DNA of 64,000 nt from Streptomyces brevispora (GCF_007829885.1 NZ_VIWW01000001.1:2604001-2668000); one strand, 5' to 3'; counted from the stretch's first letter, positions 9,360 through 19,003 are shown. Notes: generated by a model from the letters alone, not told the origin. Translations and numbers: made by a program.

Positions 9360-10157
9360 CTACATGCGCGACACGTTGCGCTCGTACACCAGGCGCAGGC
9401 CGATGAGCGTGAGCCAGGGCTCGTGCTCGTCGATGACCGAGGACTCCCCCAGCACCATGGGAGCGAGGCCGCCCGTCGCGATGACGGTGACGTCGTCGGG
9501 GTCGGCCGCCAGTTCCTTCTTCATCCGCCCGACGACACCGTCGACCTGGCCGGCGAAGCCGTAGATGATGCCCGCCTGCATGGCCTCCACGGTGTTCTTG
9601 CCGATCACGCTGCGCGGCCGGGCCAGCTCGATCTTGCGCAGCTGCGCGCCCTTGACGCCGAGCGCCTCGACCGAGATCTCGATGCCGGGAGAGATGACAC
9701 CGCCGGTGTACTCGCCCCGGGCGGAGACCGCGTCGAAGGTGGTGGCCGTGCCGAAGTCGACGACGATCGCCGGACCGCCGTACAGGTCGACGGCGGCGAC
9801 CGCGTTGATGATGCGGTCCGCGCCGACCTCCTTCGGGTTGTCCATGAGGATCGGCACGCCCGTCTTGATGCCGGGCTCGACGAGAACGGCGGGGACGTCG
9901 CCGTAGTAGCGGCGGGTCACCTCGCGCAGCTCGTGCAGGACCGCCGGGACGGTCGAGCAGATGGCGATGCCCTCGATGCCGTCGCCCAGCTCCATGCCCA
10001 GCAGCGGGTGCATGCCCATCAGCCCCTGGAGCAGCACCGCGAGCTCGTCCGCGGTGCGGCGGGCATCGGTGGAGATCCGCCAGTGCTCGACGATCTCCTC
10101 ACCGTCGAACAGACCGAGCACGGTGTGGGTGTTTCCGACGTCGATGGTGAGCAGCAT
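9360..10157 (-). CDS. coaX: Type III pantothenate kinase
   Basis: 265 residues. It shows the ASKHA-fold signatures of CoaX: MLLTIDVGNTHTVLGLFDGE at the N-terminus (phosphate 1), GADRIINAVAA and IVVDFGTATTFD in the middle (phosphate 2), and GGVISPGI. CoaX phosphorylates pantothenate with ATP, the first committed step of CoA synthesis, and unlike CoaA is not inhibited by CoA. Its ATG overlaps the nadC stop as TGATG, so translation is coupled. It is the last gene of the NAD/CoA operon, which also supplies pantothenate through panC. Confidence 0.97.
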   Translation of the reverse strand: MLLTIDVGNTHTVLGLFDGEEIVEHWRISTDARRTADELAVLLQGLMGMHPLLGMELGDGIEGIAICSTVPAVLHELREVTRRYYGDVPAVLVEPGIKTGVPILMDNPKEVGADRIINAVAAVDLYGGPAIVVDFGTATTFDAVSARGEYTGGVISPGIEISVEALGVKGAQLRKIELARPRSVIGKNTVEAMQAGIIYGFAGQVDGVVGRMKKELAADPDDVTVIATGGLAPMVLGESSVIDEHEPWLTLIGLRLVYERNVSRM

Positions 10158-11200
10158 CAGGCGTCGGCCCCGTCGGTGTCGCGGAAGTCCAGGCCGATGT
10201 CGAGGATCGGCGAGGAGTGGGTGAGCGCGCCGACGGCCAGGTAGTCCACACCGGCCTCGGCGTAGGCGCGGGCGGAGTCGAGCGACAGCCGCCCCGAGGA
10301 CTCCAGGGCCGCGCGGCCGCCCACGAGCGCAACAGCCTCGGCCGTCTGCGACGGGGTGAAGTTGTCCAGCAGGATCAGATCGGCGCCCGCGTCCAGCACC
10401 TCGGTGACCTGGTCCATCGTGTCGACCTCGACCTCGATCGGAACGTCCGGGAACTCGGCCCTGACCCGCTTGAAGGCCTCGGCCACCCCGCCCGCCGCGA
10501 TGACGTGGTTGTCCTTGACGAGCGCGGCGTCGGACAGCGACATGCGGTGGTTGACCCCGCCGCCGCAGCGCACCGCGTACTTCTCCAGGGCGCGCAGGCC
10601 GGGAGTGGTCTTGCGGGTGTCACGGACCTTGGCCTTCGTGCCTTCGAGCACGTCGGCCCAGGCGCGGGTGGCGGTGGCGATGCCGGAGAGCCTGCAGAGC
10701 AGGTTGAGCGCGCCGCGCTCGCCGGTGAGCAGGTCACGGGTGCGGGTGGTGACGGTCAGCAGCTTCTGGCCGGCGACGACGCGGTCGCCGTCCTCGACGT
10801 GCCGCTCGACCTCGAACTCGGACGTGCAGACGATGGACAGGACGGCCTCCGCGACGTGCAGACCGGCCACCACACCCGCCTCACGGGCGGTGAAGTCGCC
10901 GGTGGCCACGGCGTCCGCGGAGACGGTGGCCACGGTCGTGACGTCCACCCCGCCGTCGAGGTCCTCCGCGATGGCGACGTGCGCGACGTCCTCGACCTGT
11001 ACCGGGTCCAGGCCCGCGTCGGCGAGGATCTGGGCGAGCGTGGGGTCCAGGCCGCACTCCAGCCCGTCCGGGTCGTAGCCGTCGTCCCCGCCGCAGCCGC
11101 AGCCGTCGCCGCAGCCGCCCGCGGCAGGTGCGGGCGCGCCGATCTGGATCAGCGGTACGTCCACGGGTGTGGGGCGCGGATTCTCTTCGGGCGTGCTCAC
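10157..11200 (-). CDS. nadC: Nicotinate-nucleotide pyrophosphorylase (carboxylating), quinolinate phosphoribosyltransferase
   Basis: 347 residues. The QPRTase core (from about residue 55) carries KVRDTRKTTPGLRALEKYAV, NHRMSLSDAALVKDNH, EVEVDTMDQ and LILLDNFTP, which contain the residues that bind quinolinate and PRPP. It makes nicotinate mononucleotide from quinolinate. The N-terminus is longer than usual and holds a Gly/Cys cluster, GGCGDGCGCGGDDG, whose role is unknown; from memory this occurs in other Streptomyces NadC proteins. Start GTG 11200 has GAGGAG 8 bases upstream and lies 2 bases after the nadB stop. Confidence 0.96.
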   Translation of the reverse strand: MSTPEENPRPTPVDVPLIQIGAPAPAAGGCGDGCGCGGDDGYDPDGLECGLDPTLAQILADAGLDPVQVEDVAHVAIAEDLDGGVDVTTVATVSADAVATGDFTAREAGVVAGLHVAEAVLSIVCTSEFEVERHVEDGDRVVAGQKLLTVTTRTRDLLTGERGALNLLCRLSGIATATRAWADVLEGTKAKVRDTRKTTPGLRALEKYAVRCGGGVNHRMSLSDAALVKDNHVIAAGGVAEAFKRVRAEFPDVPIEVEVDTMDQVTEVLDAGADLILLDNFTPSQTAEAVALVGGRAALESSGRLSLDSARAYAEAGVDYLAVGALTHSSPILDIGLDFRDTDGADA

Positions 11201-11202
11201 GG

Positions 11203-12936
11203 TTACGGCTCCTCGGGAGTGGGGTGGGTGGTGCTTGCTGCTGCGCAGTCTGCTGCCCCGGACGGGCGTACGGGGCCGAACGCCTCGGTAGCCGTCCGAC
11301 GGAGGACCAGCGCCTCGGGGGTGAGCCGTACGACGAGGTGGCGGCGCCAGTTCTCGTCGTCGCGCTCGGGCCGGTCCTCGCGCCAGTGGCAGCCGCGGGT
11401 CTCCTCGCGGCTGCCGGCGGCCGCGACCAGGACCCGGGAGACCAGGAGCAGGTTGGCGACCTCCCATGCCTCGACGCCGGGCACCACGGCCTTCGGCCCG
11501 GCCGTGCCGGACTCCAGGGCCGCACTGCGGTGCAGGTCCTCCAGCTCCTCCGCGGCCGTGGCGAGGCTGTCCGCCGAGCGCAGGACACCGGCGCCGCGGG
11601 TCATGATGCGCTGGATCGTGCCCCGGGCCTCGGGGGACGGCAGCGGCGAGGTCACCGGGTGGGCGACGACGGCCTCGGCGCCCGCGTGGGGGCGGTCCGC
11701 GACGATGTCGGCCGCGATGCGCTCGGCGAACACCAGTCCTTCGAGGAGCGAGTTGGAGGCCAGCCGGTTGGCGCCGTGCACACCGGTGCACGCGACCTCG
11801 CCGCAGGCGTACAGACCGGGCACGGTCGTCCGTCCCCGCAGGTCGGTGCGGATGCCGCCGGAGGCGTAGTGCGCGGCCGGGGCGACCGGGATCGGCTCGT
11901 TGACCGGGTCGATGCCGTGGGCCCGGCAGGCCGCCAGGATGGTGGGGAAGCGCCGCTCCCACATCTCGGCGCCGAAGTGGCGGGCGTCGAGGTACATGTG
12001 CTCGGTGCCGTTCAGCTGCGCCTGGCGGGTGATGGCCTTGGCGACGATGTCGCGCGGGGCGAGCTCCGCCATCTCGTGCTGCCCGAGCATGAAGCGCGTA
12101 CCGGACGCGTCGACGAGGTGGGCGCCCTCGCCCCGTACCGCCTCCGACACCAGGGGCTGCTGGCCCTGCGACCCGGCGCCGAGGAAGAGGACCGTGGGGT
12201 GGAACTGGACGAACTCGAGGTCGGAGACCTCCGCGCCGGCCCGCAGTGCGAGCGCCACACCGTCGCCGGTGGAGACCGACGGGTTGGTGGTGGCCGAGAA
12301 GACCTGGCCCATGCCGCCGGTGGCGAGGACCACCGCGGGGGCGTGGACCGCGCCGACGCCGTCGTGCTGGCCCTCGCCCATGACGTGCAGGGTGACACCG
12401 GCCGTACGGCCCTCGGCGTCGGTGAGGAGGTCGAGCACGAGGGCGTTCTCGACGGTGTGCAGGGCTGCCGAGCGGACCGCCTCGACCAGGGCGCGGGAGA
12501 TCTCCGCACCGGTCGCGTCACCGCCCGCGTGGGCGATGCGGCGGCGGTGGTGGCCGCCCTCGCGGGTCAGCGCGATGGTGCCGTCGTCCGTGGTGTCGAA
12601 GTGGGCGCCGGTCCCGATCAGCCGCCGTACGGCGTCGGGGCCCTCGGTGACCAGGGTCCGTACCGCCGCCTCGTCGCACAGGCCCGCGCCCGCGACCAGG
12701 GTGTCGTCCAGGTGCTGCTCGGGGGTGTCCCCCTCGCCGAGGGCAGCCGCGATACCGCCCTGTGCCCAGCGGGTCGAGCCGTCGTCCAGGCGGGCCTTGG
12801 TGACCACGACGGTGGTGAGGCCCGCGGCGGCGCAGCGCAGCGCGGTGGTGAGGCCGGCCACGCCGGAGCCGACCACCACGACATCGGCGTCGATGGACCA
12901 GCCGGGGGCGGGGGCGGTCAGCCGTATTCCGGTCAC
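11203..12936 (-). CDS. nadB: L-aspartate oxidase
   Basis: 577 residues. It has an FAD-binding dinucleotide fold with [15 protein letters not shown] near the N-terminus, a substrate-region THVHTEG-equivalent [20 protein letters not shown], and the flavin-domain segment [24 protein letters not shown]. It oxidises L-aspartate to iminoaspartate, which NadA condenses to quinolinate; nadA is not in this window. The start overlaps the panC stop by 4 bases (ATGA), and the stop is 2 bases before nadC. Confidence 0.97.
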   Translation of the reverse strand: MTGIRLTAPAPGWSIDADVVVVGSGVAGLTTALRCAAAGLTTVVVTKARLDDGSTRWAQGGIAAALGEGDTPEQHLDDTLVAGAGLCDEAAVRTLVTEGPDAVRRLIGTGAHFDTTDDGTIALTREGGHHRRRIAHAGGDATGAEISRALVEAVRSAALHTVENALVLDLLTDAEGRTAGVTLHVMGEGQHDGVGAVHAPAVVLATGGMGQVFSATTNPSVSTGDGVALALRAGAEVSDLEFVQFHPTVLFLGAGSQGQQPLVSEAVRGEGAHLVDASGTRFMLGQHEMAELAPRDIVAKAITRQAQLNGTEHMYLDARHFGAEMWERRFPTILAACRAHGIDPVNEPIPVAPAAHYASGGIRTDLRGRTTVPGLYACGEVACTGVHGANRLASNSLLEGLVFAERIAADIVADRPHAGAEAVVAHPVTSPLPSPEARGTIQRIMTRGAGVLRSADSLATAAEELEDLHRSAALESGTAGPKAVVPGVEAWEVANLLLVSRVLVAAAGSREETRGCHWREDRPERDDENWRRHLVVRLTPEALVLRRTATEAFGPVRPSGAADCAAASTTHPTPEEP

Positions 12937-13961
12937 GTGGTGGCTCCGAAGGTCAGCGGGATGTTGTCGATGAGCCGGGTGGCGCCCACTCGCGCGGCGA
13001 CGGCGAGCACGGCGTCACCCGCGGTGCGGTCGTCGGGGATCTCGGTGAAGTCCGCCGGGTCCACGAGCGCCACGTAGTCGAGGGCCAGCGGGGGCTGTTC
13101 GGCCGCCGCGTCGTCCAGGACCGCGCGGGCGGCGGCGCGCACGGCGGCCGGTCCGCCGTCCGGCCTGGCCCGGGCGACGGCCTGCGCGTCGGCGGCCAGC
13201 CGGGCCTCGCCGAGCCGGGTGAGCCCGGCGGCCCGGTCCTCGCTCCCCCCGCCGGCCAGCGCGCGGGCGTGCAGCGCCTGCTGGGCGGCGAGCCGGTCGC
13301 GGGCGGCGAACAGGGCCCGGGACAGGGCGAGGGCGGTGTGGCGCTCGTGCGCGTCGAGGAAGCGGTTGCGGCTGGAGAGCGCGAGGCCGTCGGGCTCCCG
13401 GGCCGTCTCCACCCCCACGATCTCCACGGGGAAGTTCAGATCGCGCACCATGCGGCGGATCAGCGCGAGCTGCTGGGCGTCCTTCTGCCCGAAGAACGCC
13501 AGGTCCGGGCCGGTGAGGTGGAGCAGCTTGGCGACGACGGTGAGCATGCCGTCGAAGTGCCCGGGGCGCGCGGCCCCTTCGAGGCGCTCGCCCATCGGAC
13601 CGGCCGAGATCCGGACCTGCGGTTCCCCACCGGGGTAGACCTCGTCCACGGACGGGGCGAAGACCGCGTCGGCACCGGCCGCGCCCGCGAGGGCGAGATC
13701 GGCGTCGAGCGTGCGGGGGTAGCGGTCGAGGTCCGCGGCCTCCCCGAACTGGAGCGGGTTGACGAAGACGGTGACGACGACCTGGCCGGCCCGGCCGACA
13801 ACCGCGCGTGCGGTACGGATCAGGGAGGCGTGGCCCTCGTGCAGGGCGCCCATGGTCATCACGACGGCGCGCTCGGGCCGGGGCGCGCCCGGCGCTGCGG
13901 GGGCGTACGCCTCCAGTTCGGCGGCGGTGCGGAGCAGGGTGGCGGCGACGGGGTCGGTCAT
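12933..13961 (-). CDS. panC: Pantothenate synthetase
   Basis: 342 residues, longer than the usual 280-310. Visible family motifs are [19 protein letters not shown] (HIGH-like ATP motif), [22 protein letters not shown], and [20 protein letters not shown] with [11 protein letters not shown]. It joins pantoate and beta-alanine using ATP. The extra length is an Ala/Arg-rich insertion between about residues 215 and 280, a region where other PanC proteins are shorter. It overlaps the upstream DUF2520 gene by 4 bases and nadB by 4 bases. Confidence 0.95.
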   Translation of the reverse strand: MTDPVAATLLRTAAELEAYAPAAPGAPRPERAVVMTMGALHEGHASLIRTARAVVGRAGQVVVTVFVNPLQFGEAADLDRYPRTLDADLALAGAAGADAVFAPSVDEVYPGGEPQVRISAGPMGERLEGAARPGHFDGMLTVVAKLLHLTGPDLAFFGQKDAQQLALIRRMVRDLNFPVEIVGVETAREPDGLALSSRNRFLDAHERHTALALSRALFAARDRLAAQQALHARALAGGGSEDRAAGLTRLGEARLAADAQAVARARPDGGPAAVRAAARAVLDDAAAEQPPLALDYVALVDPADFTEIPDDRTAGDAVLAVAARVGATRLIDNIPLTFGATT

Positions 13962-14923
13962 CGGGACTCCTCCGGTCCGGTGCTGCCTGTGCTGCCGGTG
14001 CTCCCGGTACGGCCGCCGTCGGCCAGGACGCCGAGCAGGTCCTCGGCGAGTTCCGGCTTGAGCATGCCGTGGGCGAGGGCGCGGTCGGCGGTGGCACGGG
14101 CCATCGCGACGTACCCGGCCACCGTCTGCGGGGCGTGGGTGCGCAGCTCGCCGATGTGCGCGGCGACCGTGCCGGCGTCGCCGCGGGCGACCGGGCCGGT
14201 CAGGGCGGCGTCACCGGAGCGCAGGGCGTTGTCGAGCGCGGCGCCGAGCAGCGGGCCGAGCATCCGGTCGGGGGCGGCGACCCCCGCCGTGCGCAGCAGC
14301 TCCATCGACTGGGCGACCAGGGTGACCAGGTGGTTCGCGCCGAGGGCGAGAGCCGCGTGGTAGAGCGGGCGGGACTCCTCGGCGATCCACTCGGGCTCGC
14401 CGCCCATCTCGATGACCAGCGCCTCGGCGGCGAGCCTCAGCTGCTCGGGGGCGGTGACACCGAAGGAGCAGCCGGCCAGCCGCTGGACGTCCACCGAGGT
14501 GCCGGTGAACGTCATCGCGGGGTGCAGTGCGAGCGGCAGGGCGCCGGCCCGCAGCGCGGGGTCCAGCACCTTCGTCCCGTACCGCCCCGAGGTGTGCACG
14601 ATCAGCTGTCCCGGCCGGACCGCGCCGGTCTCGGCAAGGCCTTCGACGAGGCCCGGCAGGGCGTCGTCGGGGACGGTCAGCAGGACCAGCTCGGCACGTG
14701 CCAGGACCTCGGCGGGCGTCACCAGGGGGACGTCGGGGAGCAGGGCGGCGGCGCGGCGCACCGAGGCGTCGGAGACGCCCGAGACGGCGACGGGGCGGTG
14801 TCCCGCGAGCCGCAGGGCCGCGGCCAGCGCGGGGCCGACACGGCCTGCGCCGACGACGCCGACGGTGAGGCGGGCGGGGCGGTCCCTCGCGTCGAGGGGC
14901 TCCTTGGGGGCTGTTTCATTCAC
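13958..14923 (-). CDS. Rossmann-like and DUF2520 domain protein (ProC/PanE-like)
   Basis: 321 residues. The N-terminal NAD(P)-binding fold has [19 protein letters not shown] (GxGxxG). A DUF2520 helical domain follows, with [15 protein letters not shown] and [15 protein letters not shown]. Such proteins resemble 6-phosphogluconate dehydrogenase-like reductases. In actinobacteria they sit beside panC, so a role in pantoate or NAD/CoA metabolism has been suggested but not proven to my knowledge. The start GTG 14923 has GGAAGG upstream. It is the first gene of the five-gene operon. The C-terminus contains a short Thr-Gly-Ser repeat encoded by 9-bp repeats. Confidence 0.85.
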   Translation of the reverse strand: MNETAPKEPLDARDRPARLTVGVVGAGRVGPALAAALRLAGHRPVAVSGVSDASVRRAAALLPDVPLVTPAEVLARAELVLLTVPDDALPGLVEGLAETGAVRPGQLIVHTSGRYGTKVLDPALRAGALPLALHPAMTFTGTSVDVQRLAGCSFGVTAPEQLRLAAEALVIEMGGEPEWIAEESRPLYHAALALGANHLVTLVAQSMELLRTAGVAAPDRMLGPLLGAALDNALRSGDAALTGPVARGDAGTVAAHIGELRTHAPQTVAGYVAMARATADRALAHGMLKPELAEDLLGVLADGGRTGSTGSTGSTGPEESR

Positions 14924-15091
14924 GCGGCAGTGGCCTTCCGTTCCAGTCCGCGGGGGGTACCGGACGATTTCTCTGCATGCTACGCCAGCGTTTCGCCCGG
15001 CTCCCGTCTGTCCACAGGCTGTGGAAAACTCCGGGCCCCGACGCCCGCGGCACGGGCCGGGCCGGTCCTGGCCGCTCCGACGGGGGCCGGA

Positions 15092-15156
15092 CGGTCGGAC
15101 GGGCCGGTCGGACGAACCGGCTGAACGAACCGGTCGGACGAACCGGTCGGACCGGG
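15092..15156. repeat. Five tandem copies of a 13-bp repeat in a divergent promoter region
   Basis: Units at 15092, 15105, 15118, 15131 and 15144 follow CGGTCGGACGAAC with few changes; copies 2 and 4 are identical. They lie between the start of the NAD/CoA operon (14923, minus) and the aldolase-like gene (15206, plus). Confidence 0.9.
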
Positions 15157-15205
15157 CCTCGGATATCCCGTGGGCGGGAGTCCCGTTCTGCGTGATGATC
15201 GTCCC

Positions 15206-16441
15206 ATGGCAGACAAGAACGAACAGGTGCGCGACGAAGCGGCGGGCGAGGCACAGGGAGCGGACGGACACGGAGGCGCGAACGGACACGGGGGCACGGA
15301 GGACGACGCCGCGCGGCTCCGCCGGGTCGCCGCGTGGCGGCAGGCCGAGCGGACCCTGTACCGGGCGCCGATGGAGCGCTCGCTCGGCGAACACCTGGCC
15401 TCGCTGGCCGCCGACGCCGGCACGCTCACCGATCTCGGACAGCCCGCGGACATCTACGGTGACGGCGTCGTCGCGGAGCTGGAGCAGCGGATCGCCGAGG
15501 TGCTGGGCATGGAGGCCGTCGCGTTCTTCCCGACCGGGACGATGGCGCAGCAGGTCGCGCTGCGGTGCTGGGCGGGGCGCACCGGCAGTCCGGTGGTGGC
15601 GCTGCATCCGCTCGCCCACCCCGAGGTGCACGAGCGCGGTGCGCTGGGGGCGGTGAGCGGGCTGCGTACCGTGCACCCGACGTCCGGGCCCCGGCTGCCC
15701 ACGGCGGACGAGGTCCGCGACTTCGACGAGCCGTTCGGCACCCTGATGCTGGAGCTGCCGCTGCGTGACGCGGGCTTCGTCCTGCCCACCTGGGAGGAGC
15801 TGGAGGCGGTGGTGGCGGCCGCGCGCGAACGCGACGCGGTGGTCCACTTCGACGGGGCTCGGCTGTGGGAGTGCGCGACGCACTTCGGGCGGGAGCTGCC
15901 GGAGATCGCGGCGCTCGCGGACAGTGTGTACGTGTCGTTCTACAAGACCCTCGGCGGGATCTCCGGGGCCGCGCTCGCCGGTCCGGCGTCGCTGATCGAG
16001 GAGGCCCGCACCTGGCGGCACCGGTACGGCGGCCAGGTCTTCCAGCAGTTCCCCGCGGCGCTCTTCGCGCTGAGCGGCCTGGAGCGGGAGCTGCCGAAGC
16101 TGCCGTCGTACGTGGCGCAGGCGCGGCTGGTGGCCGCGGCGCTGGCCGAGGGGTTCGCGGAGGCCGGTGCCGGGTGGTTCCGGGTACATCCCGAGCCGCC
16201 GCACACCCACCAGTTCCAGGTGTGGCTGCCCTACTCGCCCGACGTTCTGTCGGAGGCCTCGGTGCGGCTGGCGGAGGAGACGGGCGTGGTGCTCTTCCGT
16301 AAGTGGCACCCGGCGTCCGCCGGACCTCCCGGGCTCTCCTTCACGGAGGTCACGGTGACGGAAGCGGGGCTGGAGTGGACGGCGGCGGACGTGAAGGCGG
16401 CGTTGGGCGCGTTCCTGAAGCGGGTGGCTCAGCAGGAGTGA
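15206..16441 (+). CDS. Threonine aldolase / beta-eliminating lyase family PLP enzyme
   Basis: 411 residues. The fold-type I aminotransferase core shows FFPTGTMAQQVALR, VHFDGARLWE and VSFYKTLGGISGAALAG, where the lysine of YKTLGG is the expected PLP Schiff-base residue. The first 40 residues are a charged, Gly/His-rich extension. Members cleave beta-hydroxy amino acids (threonine to glycine and acetaldehyde), but substrate range is wide, so only the family is firm. Start ATG 15206 precedes the conserved part. It diverges from the NAD/CoA operon across a region with 13-bp repeats. Confidence 0.85.
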   Translation: MADKNEQVRDEAAGEAQGADGHGGANGHGGTEDDAARLRRVAAWRQAERTLYRAPMERSLGEHLASLAADAGTLTDLGQPADIYGDGVVAELEQRIAEVLGMEAVAFFPTGTMAQQVALRCWAGRTGSPVVALHPLAHPEVHERGALGAVSGLRTVHPTSGPRLPTADEVRDFDEPFGTLMLELPLRDAGFVLPTWEELEAVVAAARERDAVVHFDGARLWECATHFGRELPEIAALADSVYVSFYKTLGGISGAALAGPASLIEEARTWRHRYGGQVFQQFPAALFALSGLERELPKLPSYVAQARLVAAALAEGFAEAGAGWFRVHPEPPHTHQFQVWLPYSPDVLSEASVRLAEETGVVLFRKWHPASAGPPGLSFTEVTVTEAGLEWTAADVKAALGAFLKRVAQQE

Positions 16442-16454
16442 GGCGTGCCCGGCG

Positions 16455-16483
16455 CCCCGATTGACGCCAACCGTCAATCGGGG
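16455..16483. promoter_or_regulatory. 12-bp perfect inverted repeat, operator of the ArsR-type regulator
   Basis: CCCCGATTGACG and its exact complement CGTCAATCGGGG are separated by 5 bases. The left arm contains TTGACG (16461-16466), which could be the -35 box of the regulator gene that starts about 40 bases downstream. Position, symmetry and overlap with the promoter suggest autorepression. It could also act as the terminator of the aldolase gene, which ends 14 bases earlier. Confidence 0.6.
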
Positions 16484-16524
16484 ACCGGCCCGCCCCGCTC
16501 ACCCCGCACCATGGAGGGGTGAGC

Positions 16525-17637
16525 GTGACCATCGACATCGCGGGGCTGGACCCCGGACGCATCGTCTTCGAGACCTCCCCCCTCGCGGAGCTGGGGCTCG
16601 CCCTGCACGCGCTCTCCGAGCCGGGGCACCACCCGGGTCTGCACGGCTGGGCGACGGCCACCACGACGGCGCTGGAGCCGGACCTCGCCGACCGGCTGCA
16701 CGAGGCGGAGTTCCTGTGGCGGAACACCTTCTCGGACATCTTCATGGCGTTCGCGGGGGTCCGCGGCGGCAACGGCAGGACGGGCGCCGACCTCGCGGAG
16801 GACCTGGACATCCTCGACCGGCTGGACGACGAGCGCTTCGTCGCCGCGGCCCTGGAGTTCACCTGCACCGGTCTGTACGGGGCGGGCGCGCCCTCGCCCC
16901 TCGTCGACGCCGGAATGCGCGCCCGCGCCCTGGACATGGCGGCGGCGCGCGGCCCTCAGCAGGCGGAGTTCGCCAAGCAGCTGCTGACCGACCCCGCCTC
17001 CGTACGCCGCTGGATCCGGCGCCTCTTCGAGGACTGCGACCAGGCGTTCTTCGCGGACACCTGGCAGCGGGTGCGGGTCCAGCTGGCGGCCGACGCCCGG
17101 CACAAGACGGATCTGCTGCGGCGCAAGGGGATCGGCGAGGCGATGGGCGCGGTGTCCACCGCGGTGTCGCTCGACGCGGCCGGGGACCGGATCCGCATCG
17201 ACAAACTGACCGAGGGCTCGACCGACGCCGCCGCCCCGGCCGTCGGCGCCGGGCTCACGCTCATCCCGACCAGCTTCGGCTGGCCGCATCTGACGGTGCT
17301 GCACGCGCCGGGCTGGCGTCCGGTGATCCACTACCCCGTGCACCGGGCCGAGCTGCCCTCCCCCGCCTCCGTCGAGCTGCTTCAGCTGCGGATGGAGGCG
17401 CTGGCCCACCCGATGCGGATGCGGCTGTGCCGCAACATCGCCCGTTCCCCGTACACGACCGGGGAACTCGCCGACACGCACGGCATCACGTCCCCCGAGG
17501 TCTCCCGCCATCTCACGGTGCTGAAGAGGGCCGGCCTGATCACGACCCGGCGCCGCGGCCGGTACGTGCTGCACCAGCTGGACGTGACCGTCGTGGCGCG
17601 GCTCGGCAGCGACTTCCTGGAGGGCATCCTGCGCTGA
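16525..17637 (+). CDS. DUF5937 / ArsR-type winged-helix regulator
   Basis: 370 residues. The last 80 form a winged helix: MRMRLCRNIARSPYTTGELA, then SPEVSRHLTVLKRAGLITTR and RRGRYVLHQLD, which is ArsR-like. The long N-terminal part (about 1-285) is the DUF5937 type found fused to such helices in actinobacteria and probably senses a ligand. I prefer GTG 16525 because GGAGGGG lies 6-12 bases upstream; an in-frame GTG at 16519 overlaps that Shine-Dalgarno. The likely operator is the inverted repeat at 16455-16483. No target transporter is adjacent. Confidence 0.82.
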   Translation: MTIDIAGLDPGRIVFETSPLAELGLALHALSEPGHHPGLHGWATATTTALEPDLADRLHEAEFLWRNTFSDIFMAFAGVRGGNGRTGADLAEDLDILDRLDDERFVAAALEFTCTGLYGAGAPSPLVDAGMRARALDMAAARGPQQAEFAKQLLTDPASVRRWIRRLFEDCDQAFFADTWQRVRVQLAADARHKTDLLRRKGIGEAMGAVSTAVSLDAAGDRIRIDKLTEGSTDAAAPAVGAGLTLIPTSFGWPHLTVLHAPGWRPVIHYPVHRAELPSPASVELLQLRMEALAHPMRMRLCRNIARSPYTTGELADTHGITSPEVSRHLTVLKRAGLITTRRRGRYVLHQLDVTVVARLGSDFLEGILR

Positions 17638-17677
17638 CCGCCGCACCCACGCCCGCCCCGCCCCGTGCGGCGGTTCG

Positions 17678-18277
17678 GTCGAACCGGATGTGCCCGAGGC
17701 CCGTCCAGCCCGCCGCATCCGGTGCCGCAGCGCGCTGTCCGTGTCCGGCAGCAGGGTGAGCCCCGCCGATCCGGCGGTCCGGTCGGCCACCTGCGGGACC
17801 GTCAGCCGGTCGGTACGGATGTGCTCGGCGAACTCCGGGGCCGCGAGCCGCTCCGGGCCATGGTCCGGTTCCTCCACCGCGAAGCTCTCGTGCTTCGGTC
17901 CGCGCCCCGGTCCGCGTTCGCTCAGCCGCCGCAGCACCGTCCCGCGCCCGGCGAGCGGGGCGAAGTGGTGCACCGGGTGCCCGTCCTCGCGCAGCCGCCC
18001 GACGATCTCCGCGTAAGAGCCGGAGTCGACCGGCGTCATCGGGGCGATCACCGTGCCGGGGTGCTCGCGCAGCGCGATGTCCAGCACTGCGCGCACCCCC
18101 TGCCGCCAGGCCGTCAGATCCTGGACGTCACCGTGGAGTCCGGGCGGCAGCGTCCGGTGCGGCCCGGAGCCGATGTGCTCCGGATCGCGGACCGCGCTGC
18201 CGCCGCTTCAGCCCGTACGCCGTCTGCGTCGTGCCGCCCCCGAAGGGACCGTTGATCCAGAGCAGCGCGCCCGTGAT
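17678..18277 (-). pseudogene. Broken P-loop kinase / ATP-binding protein gene
   Basis: Read on the minus strand, the gene begins ALLWINGPFGGGTTQTAYGL just after the response regulator, then must shift frame near 18195-18205 to continue DPEHIGSGPHRTLPPGLHGD, LTAWRQGVRAVLDIALRE, GTVIAPMTPVD and AAPEFAEHIRTDRLTVPQVA. A second shift near 17690 is needed to recover the family's usual C-terminal HIRFD. Intact relatives, from memory, have GPFGGGKTQTA, so the Walker A lysine is replaced by Thr. No ATG/GTG start is present; the frame opens with CTG overlapping the regulator stop. These four faults together indicate a pseudogene, unless sequencing errors explain the shifts. Confidence 0.8.
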
Positions 18278-18951
18278 CAGCCGGCCCCGCCGCCGGCGCG
18301 CACCAGCCCGGTCTCGTAGGCGAGGACGACGACCTGCACCCGGTCGCGCAGCCCCAGCTTGGTCAGGATGCGGCCGACATGCGTCTTCACGGTCGCCTCG
18401 GAGAGCACCAGCCGCGCGGCGATCTCGCCGTTGGACAGGCCCTGGGCGACCAGCAGCATCACCTCGCGTTCGCGTTCGGTGAGCTTCGCGATGTCCTTGT
18501 GGCGGGGCTCCTCCTTACTGCTCGGCAGCATCGGCGAGAAGCGGTCGAGCAGCCGGCGGGTGGTGGACGGGGCGACGACCGCGTCGCCGCTGTGCACGGA
18601 ACGGATCGCGGCGAGCAGTTCGCCCGGCGGCACGTCCTTGAGCATGAAGCCGCTGGCCCCGGCCTTCAGCCCGGAGAACGCGTACTCGTCGAGGTCGAAC
18701 GTCGTCAGGATGAGCACCTTGGGCGCATCGGGCTCCGCGCAGATGCGACGGGTGGCCTCGACGCCGTCCAGCCTCGGCATCCGCACGTCCATCAGCACCA
18801 CGTCGACCGCGGTGGACCGGAGGTTCTCGATCGCCTCCAGGCCGTCGCCGGCCTCGGCGACGACCTCCATGTCCGGCTGCGCGGCCAGCACCATCCGGAA
18901 GCCGGTACGCAACAGCACCTGGTCGTCGACGAGCATCACGCGGATCGCCAT
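18277..18951 (-). CDS. LuxR/NarL family response regulator
   Basis: 224 residues. The receiver domain has the acidic pair in MLVDDQ and the phospho-acceptor D55 in [11 protein letters not shown]. The C-terminal LuxR-type helix-turn-helix (about 158-220) has [22 protein letters not shown] and [16 protein letters not shown]. Start ATG 18951 has AGGAGA 10 bases upstream and the receiver begins at once. It lies 52 bases after the histidine kinase gene, its obvious partner. The target genes and the signal cannot be told from sequence. Confidence 0.95.
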   Translation of the reverse strand: MAIRVMLVDDQVLLRTGFRMVLAAQPDMEVVAEAGDGLEAIENLRSTAVDVVLMDVRMPRLDGVEATRRICAEPDAPKVLILTTFDLDEYAFSGLKAGASGFMLKDVPPGELLAAIRSVHSGDAVVAPSTTRRLLDRFSPMLPSSKEEPRHKDIAKLTEREREVMLLVAQGLSNGEIAARLVLSEATVKTHVGRILTKLGLRDRVQVVVLAYETGLVRAGGGAG

Positions 18952-19003
18952 GGGGTCCCTGTCTCCTGTTTCGTTCTGCGGTCGGTCGTCGATGGGCAAG
19001 GAC

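Noticed and set aside
13958..16477. 839-residue frame spanning the aldolase gene and the DUF2520 gene
   Set aside because: Only the part from 14923 downwards is the DUF2520 protein; the rest is antisense to the aldolase-like gene and has no family resemblance.
16474..17640. Extension of the kinase frame beyond 17678
   Set aside because: The frame stays open only because it is antisense to the regulator gene; family similarity ends near 17678.
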